This document shows positions 1-6,503 of a stretch of DNA of 16,772 nucleotides, one piece after another. This DNA comes from DAOUAM01 sp034433305. Its GTDB lineage: Bacteria; Chloroflexota; Dehalococcoidia; Lucifugimonadales; DAOUAM01. Each line of letters starts with the position of its first letter. The first letter of the stretch is position 1. A program made the position numbers and the translations under genes. The stretch is from assembly GCA_034433305.1 (NCBI GenBank), contig DAOUAM010000117.1, forward strand, positions 1 to 16,772, read 5' to 3'. The notes under the pieces are model-generated. The model was not told the DNA's origin. It made no database searches and was given only the letters and a program-made list of their open reading frames with translations.

Positions 1-95
1 GTCCCCCCAGCTCCACCAGTTGCATTCAATTGTCTCCTTCTCGTTTCACAAACACTTGCGGCTGACAGGACTGGAGCCACGGTAGGTAACTCTAC

Positions 96-473
96 ATGAG
101 CAGACCCGCTGGCACTGGGCACCGAGATTGGCACCCCCCAGCCTGCACCTGTGTTTCTTGCGTAGCCAGACGGTCTGGCTATAAGGAAGGCCGCAAGGTA
201 TGGCGGGGCGCGGACGTAACTCCTCAGCATGCTGACCAATCACAGCCCAGGGACTGGTCTGGCAACAAGTACTGCTACTCAGCAAAACGGCGATGGAAAG
301 GACTAAAACGAGGGCAAGGTCCTCGTGTTTTCTCGGTCCTGATAACGCTTGCAATCGGTGCTGCCCTGGCTGTGCTTATAGTGTACCCTCTTCTTCCTGA
401 TGGCACCCAGGCCAAGGTCCTGCAGGTACAGCAAAAGATTGCCGAGCTTACACCCTGGCCCCAGGACCACTGA
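96..473 (+). CDS. Small membrane protein with HPPxCTCxxC motif
   Basis: This is a 125-residue protein of unknown function. Near the N-terminus is a Trp-His-Pro-Pro stretch followed by C17, C19 and C22 (HPPACTCVSC), which looks like a small metal- or redox-active knuckle. A basic middle region leads into one hydrophobic segment at about residues 79-101, then a short amphipathic tail. The positive-inside pattern suggests that the Cys motif lies in the cytoplasm and the tail outside. An in-frame TAA at 87-89 limits the start, and ATG 96 has a weak GGTAGG about 9 bases upstream. The stop overlaps the ATG of the next gene (TGATG), so the two are probably translationally coupled. Base composition is less GC-rich than most of the window. 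The gene is supported by the overlap, the membrane segment and the motif. I infer a partner role with the CAP protein. Confidence 0.65.
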   Translation: MSRPAGTGHRDWHPPACTCVSCVARRSGYKEGRKVWRGADVTPQHADQSQPRDWSGNKYCYSAKRRWKGLKRGQGPRVFSVLITLAIGAALAVLIVYPLLPDGTQAKVLQVQQKIAELTPWPQDH

Positions 474-1198
474 TGAAGGCCTTTCGCCTGTTGCTAACTC
501 TGTTAGTTGGAGGTGGGCTTGGTCTGTTTGCTGTCCCGCTGCTTCCGCAGCAAGCCCAGGACTGGATTACAACATGGCAGAGCAAAGTGACCGACCGAGC
601 AGACCACGTAAGAGAGGCTTTTCGCTCACGCACGGCGAGTGACGACAGCGCGCTGCAGGCCTCAACAACAAGAGCGCCGAGAGGTGCGCAGGCCTCCGGG
701 CCCACGCCGATCAGCGTAACGGGTGATACAATTCAACAAGTAGAGAGATTAGTCCATGACCTCGTAAACGAGGAAAGACAGCGCCGAGGAATTTCACCTC
801 TTCTCCAGGACCAAAAGTTGTCGGCGATCGCCAGAGCCCATAGCGAGGACATGGCCATGAGAGACTACTTTGCTCACGAAGACCTGCTAGGGCAGGGACC
901 GCCTGAGCGCGCTGCGCGCCAGGGTTACACCTGCAGAAAGGACTATGGCTCATACTACACAGAGGGAGTGGCCGAGAACATCTTTCAGAACTGGCTTTAC
1001 TCTTCTAGGACATACATAGGTCCAATTCCAGCCAAAAATTACATGTCACCTGAGGAAATCGCCGCCTCTACCGTGGACGGTTGGATGGCAAGCCCCGGCC
1101 ACCGTGAAAACATCCTGGACCGCTCCTATGACCGGGTTGGTACAGGCGTAGCCATATCAAAAGACGACAAAGTCTATATCACTCAGAATTTCTGCTAA
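473..1198 (+). CDS. CAP-domain (SCP/PR1-like) membrane-anchored protein
   Basis: This 241-residue protein starts with a hydrophobic segment (residues 4-24) that acts as an uncleaved anchor or signal peptide. A low-complexity Ser/Thr/Ala linker follows, then a CAP (cysteine-rich secretory protein / PR-1 / YkwD-type) domain from about residue 85 to the end. The family's pocket residues are visible: H123 in AHSEDM, E168 in GVAENIF and H210 in SPGHRENIL, with the DYFAHED and VGTGVA strands around them. Bacterial CAP proteins are extracytoplasmic and have been linked to envelope and adhesion functions, but their biochemical activity is mostly unknown. The ATG overlaps the stop of the upstream small membrane protein by one base. 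C154 and C241 are the only cysteines in the exported part and could form a disulfide. The family call is confident; the function is open. Confidence 0.92.
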   Translation: MKAFRLLLTLLVGGGLGLFAVPLLPQQAQDWITTWQSKVTDRADHVREAFRSRTASDDSALQASTTRAPRGAQASGPTPISVTGDTIQQVERLVHDLVNEERQRRGISPLLQDQKLSAIARAHSEDMAMRDYFAHEDLLGQGPPERAARQGYTCRKDYGSYYTEGVAENIFQNWLYSSRTYIGPIPAKNYMSPEEIAASTVDGWMASPGHRENILDRSYDRVGTGVAISKDDKVYITQNFC

Positions 1199-1204
1199 AG
1201 CAAG

Positions 1205-1220
1205 AGTGCCAAATGGCACT
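1205..1220 (+). terminator. Short hairpin after the CAP gene
   Basis: A perfect 6-bp stem, AGTGCC / GGCACT with an AAAT loop, begins 7 bases after the CAP stop codon. No U-tract follows, so it could be a weak terminator or an mRNA 3' end stabiliser. Confidence 0.35.
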
Positions 1221-1300
1221 ACTTACAGTAGCGGGCGATGTCAAGTAAAAATTGCTGCGTGCTGCTACCGATGCTCCGCCAGCAGCACCAGTCTGATGCC

Positions 1301-1331
1301 CTGACTCTCCCCCTTTGATGGGGAGAGTCAG
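1301..1331. repeat. Perfect 12-bp inverted repeat
   Basis: The arms CTGACTCTCCCC (1301-1312) and GGGGAGAGTCAG (1320-1331) are perfectly complementary around a 7-base loop, and the sequence continues as AGTGGGTGA. There is no T-tract on either side. The shape (C-rich arm, ATG near the loop, G-rich arm, then GGTCAGxxTGGG-like tail) matches the second hairpin at 1433-1466, so this looks like a member of a dispersed palindromic repeat family and not a terminator. Confidence 0.6.
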
Positions 1332-1432
1332 AGTGGGTGAAACTTTAGCTGATGCCATAATATCCTCCGGAATGCCAGTGTAGCCCTCTTTTTGATAATG
1401 TGCTTCACGTCACCGTAGAAGAAGAGAACGGT

Positions 1433-1466
1433 CCTTTTCCCCATGGGAGAAGGTCAGGATGGGGCA
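1433..1466. repeat. Second hairpin repeat, diverged copy
   Basis: The arms CCTTTTCCC (1433-1441) and GGGAGAAGG (1445-1453) pair with one G-T wobble around a CAT loop, followed by TCAGGATGGGGCA. The order arm, ATG loop, arm, TCAG, GTGGG/ATGGGG is the same as in the repeat about 130 bases upstream. Confidence 0.45.
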
Positions 1467-1724
1467 GGATACCCCACTGAAATACAGAAGTCCGTACCCT
1501 TCCCGGCACCTGCTTAGTTCTAGCTCCGGCCCAAATGTTGGCTGACTCGTTCCTGTCCTCCCCGGCGCTCCAGAAGAAGCCCTCCTCCTGAGACCCGAAC
1601 GTGAACATGCCCCAGCACTCCGCGACTTCGCCCCCTGGAAGCCTGCCGCTAACTCGACCAGGCCTTGCATCCTTATGCCCAGCCCCATATGATGGCGTTG
1701 TACTTCCGCCCCGGGGGTATGACT

Positions 1725-2048
1725 ATGAGCGAGTACCAGTACTACAAGTCCCAGGCCCTGGACCACCCTCTCACCAGGGAGGAGATGGCCGAGGTCCACG
1801 CCCTCTCCACGCGGGCCGCCATCACGCCGACTCGGTCCGTCAACGTCTGCCACTGGAGCGACTTCAAGGGCGACCCCCTGGAACTGGTGAAGCAGTACTG
1901 CGACGCCTTCCTCTACGTCGCCAACTGGTGCCCGCACCAGTTGATGCTCCGGCTGCCCACAGGACTCCTCGCCCACTATTCCCGCAAGTACAGCTTCATG
2001 GGCCTGCTCGACCAGGCGGGCCTTCGCCTGGATGGTGCGCTCCTCTAA
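1725..2048 (+). pseudogene. Truncated N-terminal piece of a larger hypothetical protein
   Basis: This 107-residue ORF begins MSEYQYYKSQALDHPL and continues through ITPTRSVNVCHWSDFKGD and FLYVANW...LMLRLP. From memory, this is the N-terminus of a conserved bacterial hypothetical family whose members are several hundred residues long. Here the resemblance ends near LRLPTGLL (about residue 80), and an unrelated-looking tail follows to a TAA at 2046-2048. ATG 1725 was chosen because it starts the recognisable family sequence and has a G-run (1713-1717) at a suitable distance. The in-frame ATGs at 1665 and 1719 are alternatives. The stop overlaps the next ATG (TAATG), so ribosomes may be coupled into the HD-GYP gene. 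It is either a decayed remnant or a short gene kept for coupling. The family recollection could not be checked. Confidence 0.6.
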
Positions 2049-3631
2049 TGCCTGAAGGTGACTCCCTCCGCACCGCTGACCTGCTGGGCGCCTTCTCCCT
2101 GGCGAGCGACCTCGCCATGGGGCTGCACATGGAGCACGGGGCGCGCTCCTGCTACATTGGCATGCACATCGCCCGGGAGATGGGGCTTTCTCCGGAGCAA
2201 TGCACCCATCTGTACTACGCCGAGCTTCTGAAGGACGCCGGTTGCACTACCTGGACCAGCCAGTTGGCCAGCTTCTGGCTTGTGGACGAACTGGCCGCCA
2301 AGCGGGACCTCCAGTTCTTTCGCAATGCCCGCAACCCCCTGGACGTGGTCTCCTGGCTCATGAAGTTTGTAGCGGCGGGAGCGCCAGTAATGAGCCGGGC
2401 CTCCCATATCCTGGACTTCCTGGTAAATGGCCGGGAGTTCATGAGGGAGGGCTTCGAGAGCACCTGCCTTGTGGCCGCGCGTGTCGCCCAGCGACTGGGC
2501 ATGCCCCAGGCGGTCCAGGACGCGCTGCTGCAGGTCTTTGAGCAGTGGGACGGCCACGGCATGCCCCAAGGCACCAGGAGCGACGCTATCCCCATCGTCT
2601 CCCGCATCGTACTGGTGACCAGCTTCCTGGAGGTCTTCCATCGCGTGGAGGGCCGCGACGCCGCCAAGCAGGTGGCCCTGGCACGGCGCGGCAAGGCCTT
2701 CGACCCCTCGGTGATAGACACCTTCCTGTCCCTGGCCCAGAAGGAAAGCTTCTGGAGGGGGCTGGAGGATGAAAGGGTGTGGGACACCGTGGTCTCCATG
2801 GAGCCTGAGGAGTCCCCTTACCAGCAAATGGGAGAAGAAAAGCTGCTGGATGTGGCGCTGGCCCTGGCCGACTACGCCGACCTGAAGTCCCCTTTCATGG
2901 CCGGCCACTCTCGCAGAGTGGCCGAGCTGGCGGAGCGCATCGCCCGCAGGATGTCGCTCTCCCGGCGGCAGGTAGCTGTCACCCACCGGGCCGCCCTGGT
3001 ACACGATATCGGGATAGTCGCTGTCCCTTCCTTTGTGCTGAACAAGCCGCAGGGCCAACTCACCAACGCGGAGTGGGAGCAGGTAAGGCTCCATCCCTAC
3101 TACTCGGAGCGCATCCTGTCGAAGATCCCCGCGCTGAGGGCCGATATCCCCATTGTGGCGGCGCACCATGAGCGCATGGACGGCAAAGGCTACCACCGGG
3201 GGCTTCCTGGCATACAGGTACCGCCAGAAGCCCAGATCATCGCCGTAGCTGACCGCTTCGACGAGCTGTCCCACGACAGGCCCGGCCAGCCAGCCCTTGG
3301 GCCTGAGGAGGCCATCAGGGTGATGAGCGAGGAGGCAGGCCCTGGCCTTTCTGCCCATGCCTTCCAGGCGCTGGTGGAGGACATCCACGGGGAGGCCGGC
3401 CCACCACAGGCCCGGGCACGCCGGCAGGACTGGCCCGCCGGGCTGACCGACCGCGAAGTGGAGGTCCTCCGCCTCATGGCCAGGGGCCTCAGCAGGCGAC
3501 AGGCGGCGGAGGCCCTCTTCGTGAGCGAGGGGACCATCCGCTCCCACCTGGAGCATATATACGGCAAAATCGGGGTCTCCAACCGGTCCGCCGCTACCCT
3601 GTTTGCCATAGAGCATGGGCTGCTCCCCTAA
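2048..3631 (+). CDS. Tandem HD-GYP protein with C-terminal LuxR-type HTH
   Basis: This 527-residue protein has three modules. Residues ~15-240 form a degenerate HD-GYP-like domain: H30 is kept, but K62-D63 stands where HD is expected and EQWDGHGMPQG (165-175) replaces the GYP signature. Residues ~265-445 form a second HD-GYP domain with H287, H319-D320 followed by IG, and HHERMDGKGYHRGLPG (373-388). Canonical members degrade cyclic di-GMP with metals held by these residues, but here Pro of GYP is His. Residues ~464-525 form a LuxR/FixJ-type DNA-binding domain (LTDREVEVLRLMARGLSRRQ, then a recognition helix). The protein probably couples second-messenger binding or hydrolysis to transcription. 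ATG 2048 is used because it overlaps the upstream stop and starts the homologous part. The same frame stays open back to 1601, but that stretch reads as a shadow of the upstream ORF. Confidence 0.9.
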   Translation: MPEGDSLRTADLLGAFSLASDLAMGLHMEHGARSCYIGMHIAREMGLSPEQCTHLYYAELLKDAGCTTWTSQLASFWLVDELAAKRDLQFFRNARNPLDVVSWLMKFVAAGAPVMSRASHILDFLVNGREFMREGFESTCLVAARVAQRLGMPQAVQDALLQVFEQWDGHGMPQGTRSDAIPIVSRIVLVTSFLEVFHRVEGRDAAKQVALARRGKAFDPSVIDTFLSLAQKESFWRGLEDERVWDTVVSMEPEESPYQQMGEEKLLDVALALADYADLKSPFMAGHSRRVAELAERIARRMSLSRRQVAVTHRAALVHDIGIVAVPSFVLNKPQGQLTNAEWEQVRLHPYYSERILSKIPALRADIPIVAAHHERMDGKGYHRGLPGIQVPPEAQIIAVADRFDELSHDRPGQPALGPEEAIRVMSEEAGPGLSAHAFQALVEDIHGEAGPPQARARRQDWPAGLTDREVEVLRLMARGLSRRQAAEALFVSEGTIRSHLEHIYGKIGVSNRSAATLFAIEHGLLP

Positions 3632-3634
3632 AAA

Positions 3635-3652
3635 ATCTGACGAACGTCAGAT
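3635..3652. promoter_or_regulatory. Perfect palindrome upstream of the OsmC gene
   Basis: ATCTGACG-AA-CGTCAGAT is a perfect 8-bp inverted repeat, 3 bases after the HD-GYP stop and 56 bases before the OsmC-like start codon. No U-run follows. The two-base centre is short for an RNA loop, so an operator for a dimeric regulator is at least as likely as a terminator. Confidence 0.45.
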
Positions 3653-3708
3653 GTGCCAGCCCTGTGCGCACTTCAGAATAGGACTAACTTCAAGAAGGAG
3701 GTACGCAC

Positions 3709-4281
3709 ATGGCAACGGCAACAATCGTCAATGGACTGAGCATCCAGGGAATCCAGGGCATGGTGGACGTGGTGAAGGCACAGCCCCAGGTAGCCAGGGC
3801 GGTCTTCTATGCCACCACCCTCTGGAAGAGCGGGTTCCACAACGAGGCCACCGTCAAGCCTTTCTCCCTGGGCGGCGCCAGGAACGACGCCTCGCGGACA
3901 CAGCCCTTCCGGATCGTGGGCGACCACCCCCAGGAGCTCCTGGGCACCAACAAAGGCCCGACCTCCGTCGAGCTGCTCCTGGCTGCCCTGGGGCACTGCC
4001 TGGCCTCGGGGTGGGCCGTGTACGGCGCCAACATGGGTATCCAGGTGGAGAGGCTCAGAGTGGAAGTGGAGGGCGATATTGACCTCCAGGGTATGCTGGC
4101 CCTGCCGGAACCAGGGGCCGTGCCGCCCGGCTTCCAGGAGATCAGGGCGACCTACTACGTCAAGAGCCAGGCCCCGAAGGAGCAGCTTGAGCAGCTAGCC
4201 AGGGTGTCGGAGGACCTCTCCCCCACTCGCCATTCCCTGAGAGCCGTCAGGTTCTCTTCCAAGCTGGTCATCGAACGGTAG
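3709..4281 (+). CDS. OsmC-like protein
   Basis: This 190-residue protein belongs to the OsmC/Ohr fold. The family signature is GTNKGPTSVELLLAALGHCL (79-98), with the peroxidatic-type cysteine C97. The following segments, RVEVEGDIDLQGML and FQEIRATYYVKS, match the beta strands that follow the central helix. OsmC and Ohr enzymes reduce organic hydroperoxides with two cysteines. Here the second site reads LSPTRHSL (from residue 170), with Ser171 where the resolving Cys normally sits. Peroxidase activity by the standard mechanism is therefore doubtful. AAGGAGGT (3695-3702) is well placed for ATG 3709. The gene appears monocistronic, with a palindrome upstream and a hairpin immediately after its stop. 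The family call is strong; the reaction is uncertain. Confidence 0.88.
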   Translation: MATATIVNGLSIQGIQGMVDVVKAQPQVARAVFYATTLWKSGFHNEATVKPFSLGGARNDASRTQPFRIVGDHPQELLGTNKGPTSVELLLAALGHCLASGWAVYGANMGIQVERLRVEVEGDIDLQGMLALPEPGAVPPGFQEIRATYYVKSQAPKEQLEQLARVSEDLSPTRHSLRAVRFSSKLVIER

Positions 4282-4283
4282 CC

Positions 4284-4313
4284 AGCAGCACCAGGTGTAG
4301 TACCATTGCTGCT
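4284..4313 (+). terminator. Hairpin after the OsmC stop codon
   Basis: AGCAGCA (4284-4290) pairs perfectly with TGCTGCT (4307-4313), with an inner GGT/ACC pairing. It starts 2 bases after the stop codon. It is followed by CAAAAGAG, with no U-tract on the plus strand, so it is a weak terminator or a 3' processing hairpin. Confidence 0.4.
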
Positions 4314-4411
4314 CAAAAGAGACGGGGTGGCAGTCCACGGAAGCATGGGGTGGGCGGTCTGCAACCCCGGTCAGCCCGCCAGGGGAGAAGGGGCTTTACA
4401 GTCACTTCAAC

Positions 4412-4479
4412 CAGAGTTGGCAAGAGACTTTGGCACAGGCACGAGCCCCGCTGCGGGTCCCGTGCCTGTGCTAACTCTG
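4412..4479 (+). promoter_or_regulatory. Long two-tier hairpin in the leader of the DUF4395-like gene
   Basis: An outer stem CAGAGTT (4412-4418) / AACTCTG (4473-4479) encloses a perfect 11-bp inner stem GCACAGGCACG (4433-4443) / CGTGCCTGTGC (4461-4471). The loop of the inner stem can form CCCG/CGGG. The structure ends immediately before the ribosome-binding region AGGAGGACAGGAG and the ATG at 4494. It may be a leader that controls translation, or a terminator/antiterminator pair. I could not match it to a known riboswitch class. Confidence 0.5.
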
Positions 4480-4493
4480 AGGAGGACAGGAGA

Positions 4494-4973
4494 ATGCCTC
4501 TTTCGCCGGCAACCCGAAAGCGTCTCGAGACCCAGGGCTTCCTGTGTGACAGTCCTGGCTTTGCCCAGCTAGAGCCATGGCTGCGGTTGACTCCGTCCAT
4601 CTGCACGGCCCTCATGGGACTTGGCACAGCCCTGGCCCTGGCGCCGCTGCTGTGGGCGCTGGTGCCCATTGCGCTGCTGGGGGCGGTCTTCCCCAGGCAT
4701 CCCTTTGACCTTCTCTACAACCTTGGGCTGCGCCACATCACAGGCACGCCACCGCTGCCGCGCAACGGAGCGCCAAGGCGCTTCGCCTGCGGGGTCGCCG
4801 CTGTCTGGCTCACAGCGACTGCCTCCGCCTTCCAGTCCGGAGCGGCATGGCCGGGCTACCTGCTGGGAGGAGTCCTCACGGCGGTGGCGCTCCTGGTCAG
4901 CGTCACCCACTTTTGCATACCGTCCATCATCTACCAGCACCTCTTTGGCCGCCGACGTCCCGTCAGGGTGTAA
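4494..4973 (+). CDS. Integral membrane protein, probable DUF4395 family
   Basis: This 159-residue protein has about four hydrophobic segments in two pairs (roughly residues 37-66 and 99-140). The loop between the pairs has HPFDLLYNLGLRH (69-81) and LPRNGAPRRFACG. The C-terminal signature is HFCIPSIIYQHLFG (139-152), with C141 at the end of the last membrane segment. The layout of paired helices and a terminal Cys-containing motif resembles DUF4395 membrane proteins. From general knowledge, these are often found near thioredoxin or rhodanese proteins, and their function is not established. No such neighbour is visible here. ATG 4494 follows a purine-rich AGGAGGACAGGAG and starts the protein-like region. 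The frame stays open back to 4350, but that part overlaps the structured leader. The family name comes from remembered motifs and is tentative. Confidence 0.7.
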   Translation: MPLSPATRKRLETQGFLCDSPGFAQLEPWLRLTPSICTALMGLGTALALAPLLWALVPIALLGAVFPRHPFDLLYNLGLRHITGTPPLPRNGAPRRFACGVAAVWLTATASAFQSGAAWPGYLLGGVLTAVALLVSVTHFCIPSIIYQHLFGRRRPVRV

Positions 4974-4995
4974 TACCAGGTCTGCATGAAGGTAA
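4973..4995. repeat. Dispersed repeat copy A (AATACCAGGTCTG core)
   Basis: AATACCAGGTCTG followed by two variable bases, TGAA, one variable base and GT. The same arrangement recurs at 14994-15016 beside an unrelated gene. This copy starts at the stop codon of the DUF4395-like gene. Confidence 0.45.
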
Positions 4996-5161
4996 CTGTC
5001 CGCTCCATTTTTCAAAAAAACTGTCGTGTAGTAAGAGGACTGAACTGGGGAGAGCGTCTGGGTCCTGGCTGAATTGGCATGAGCCATAGCGAAAAGCACC
5101 ACGGCGGAATATACTTGCTAATCATGGACTGCTCGCTGCCGGCCAGCGGCCTCAGCAGGTG

Positions 5162-5181
5162 CCTGGCAAGGACATGCCAGG
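5162..5181. repeat. Short hairpin upstream of the phosphoribosyltransferase
   Basis: CCTGGCA and TGCCAGG form a perfect 7-bp stem around a 6-base loop, about 50 bases before the chosen start codon. The function is unknown; it may be a leader hairpin. Confidence 0.3.
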
Positions 5182-5230
5182 GCGCCCAGGGACACGGGGA
5201 CTACCAGGCCCACGGAAGGCAGGTGGAAGC

Positions 5231-5887
5231 GTGGCGCGCGCGTTCCGCGACAGGAGTGAGGCAGGCCAGGCGCTGGCCAGCAGGCTCACCGCCTACGCCC
5301 GACGGCCAGGCGTGATTGTGCTGGCGCTGCCGCGCGGCGGCGTGCCCGTGGCCTTCCAGGTAGCCGTCGCCCTCCAGGTCCCCCTTGATGTGTTCATCGT
5401 GCGGAAGCTGGGCGTGCCAGGCCAGGAAGAGCTGGCCATGGGCGCCATCGCCTCGGGCGGCGTGCGCGTCCTTAACGAGGACGTTATCGCCCAACTGGAC
5501 ATCCCCCGGGAGGTCGTGGACAGCGTGACCCGGCGCGAGCAGATGGAGTTGGAACGCCGCGAGCACAGGTACCGCAACGGGCGGCCTCCTCCCGATCTGG
5601 AGGGCCGCACGGTCATCCTGGTGGACGACGGCCTTGCCACCGGCTCCACCATGCGTGTGGCCGTCGTGGCCCTGCGCCAGCAGCATCCCGCCAGGACCGT
5701 CATCGCCGTGCCGGTGGCGCCCCGCGAGACCTGCGCCGAGCTGCGGGGCTACGTGGACGAGATGGTCTGCCTCCTGGAGCCAGAGGACTTCTACGCCGTC
5801 GGCTTCTGGTACGAGGACTTCTCGCCGGTAAGCGACGAGGAGGTCCTGGAGCTTATGGAGAAGGCCAGGCAGCGCCTGCCCACGTGA
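5231..5887 (+). CDS. Phosphoribosyltransferase family protein
   Basis: This 218-residue protein has the type I phosphoribosyltransferase fold. The PRPP-binding loop is VILVDDGLATGSTM (128-141), with the two acidic residues D132-D133. Early motifs are LALPRGGVPVA (31-41) and DVFIVRKLGVPGQEELAMGA (53-72), followed by a Glu/Arg-rich helix around 100-115 and VAPRETCAELR. This matches the stand-alone predicted PRTases found in many bacteria (COG1926-like), whose substrate is unknown. GTG 5231 gives a product starting just before FRDRSEAG, the usual beginning of the family, and has AGGTGG a few bases upstream. An in-frame ATG at 5159 would add 24 low-complexity residues across a hairpin. It appears monocistronic. 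The family is confident; the reaction (nucleobase or other acceptor) cannot be read from the sequence. Confidence 0.88.
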   Translation: MARAFRDRSEAGQALASRLTAYARRPGVIVLALPRGGVPVAFQVAVALQVPLDVFIVRKLGVPGQEELAMGAIASGGVRVLNEDVIAQLDIPREVVDSVTRREQMELERREHRYRNGRPPPDLEGRTVILVDDGLATGSTMRVAVVALRQQHPARTVIAVPVAPRETCAELRGYVDEMVCLLEPEDFYAVGFWYEDFSPVSDEEVLELMEKARQRLPT

Positions 5888-6054
5888 CCCGACGCCCGAC
5901 CACCTGCGCCCGGACACTCCACGCCTCCCACTGCCCAGGGCCACCCGCCAGGAAGTCATGGCCCTGACAGCCGTTGCCCCCGTGCAGCCCTCCAGGGGCT
6001 ATCCCCCAGCCAGGAGCAGCACCACAGCCGCCGCAACGCTGCAATTCGCACCAG

Positions 6055-6082
6055 CGCCCTGGGTGCCCACACCCAGGCGTTT
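6055..6082 (+). terminator. Hairpin downstream of the phosphoribosyltransferase
   Basis: CCTGGGTG (6058-6065) and CACCCAGG (6070-6077) form a perfect 8-bp stem with a CCCA loop, extended by two GC pairs across one bulged C, then TTTAACC. It lies about 170 bases after the PRTase stop. The T-run is only three bases, so termination is tentative. Confidence 0.4.
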
Positions 6083-6119
6083 AACCAGAGGCGTCCGCGT
6101 CCATATCCGTAACTGAGCC

Positions 6120-6150
6120 GCTGATGGCGCCGCACTCCCGCGCCATCGGC
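6120..6150. promoter_or_regulatory. Strong hairpin before the zinc-ribbon gene
   Basis: GCTGATGGCGC (6120-6130) pairs with GCGCCATCGGC (6140-6150), 11 bp with a single T-G wobble and a 9-base loop. It ends 32 bases before the GTG start of the zinc-ribbon gene. There is no T-tract; it could be a leader structure or a repeat. Confidence 0.4.
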
Positions 6151-6182
6151 CATTTGGGCCACAAAGGTACACGGACGCCAAC

Positions 6183-6503
6183 GTGAGTGACGAGAAAGCA
6201 GCCGGCGTTATGATTACCCTGCAAGCATGCCCCAGGTGTGGCGGCGCCGTACTGGACTACGGCTCTCCCTTCGCGGACAGCCCGCTTTGCCTCACATGCG
6301 GATGGCGTCGCCCCGAAATCTCCCCGGAGATCCAGGCCGAGGTAGATGCCCACATGGGCAAGCCTTTCCTGGAAGACCGCTACGTACACCGGCACATCGG
6401 CACCGGAAAGCCGCCGCTGAGCGGCTGGGAGAGGGAGAAGCGACGCAGGGAGCGAGAAGCGGCCCGTCAGCACTCCATTAACCGCAGACTAGCCGCAGGC
6501 TAG
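6183..6503 (+). CDS. Small zinc-ribbon protein
   Basis: This 106-residue protein has an N-terminal zinc ribbon: C16-P-R-C19-G-G, then after 16 residues C36-L-T-C39-G-W. This is the usual pair of CxxC knuckles, so binding of one zinc is expected. The rest is hydrophilic, and residues ~79-103 are very basic (WEREKRRREREAARQH), which may bind nucleic acid. GTG 6183 was chosen; ATG 6210 (protein beginning MITLQACP) is nearly as good because neither has a clear ribosome site. The domain resembles the N-terminal ribbons of transcription or ribosome-associated proteins, but nothing more specific can be stated. It stands alone between two hairpin-bearing gaps. Confidence 0.7.
   Translation: MSDEKAAGVMITLQACPRCGGAVLDYGSPFADSPLCLTCGWRRPEISPEIQAEVDAHMGKPFLEDRYVHRHIGTGKPPLSGWEREKRRREREAARQHSINRRLAAG

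Larger units (their letters stand above)
1199..1724. other. Non-coding gap with hairpin repeats
   Basis: I see no credible gene in these 526 bases. Reading frames open here in both directions lack sensible starts and protein-like composition. The gap holds the CAP 3' hairpin (1205-1220) and two related inverted repeats (1301-1331 and 1433-1466). It is AT-richer at its left end and becomes GC-rich towards the next gene. No clear promoter with both -35 and -10 boxes was found for the downstream gene pair. Confidence 0.6.

Noticed and set aside
1..95. Possible end of an upstream gene
   Set aside because: Too short, with no frame showing protein-like sequence or a convincing stop context.
1601..2047. 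N-terminal extension of the HD-GYP frame
   Set aside because: It is Pro/Arg/Leu-rich shadow of the real ORF at 1725-2048; homology begins after ATG 2048.
2045..3616. 523-codon open frame on the minus strand
   Set aside because: It is exactly antisense to the HD-GYP-LuxR gene, whose domains are unmistakable; long antisense frames are common in GC-rich DNA.
4330..4410. Resemblance to SRP RNA (AACCCC-GTCAG-CCCG-like) or to the core of a cobalamin riboswitch
   Set aside because: The invariant SRP GGAAG tetraloop region and AGCAGC are missing, and no B12 box is found; a covariance-model search would settle it.
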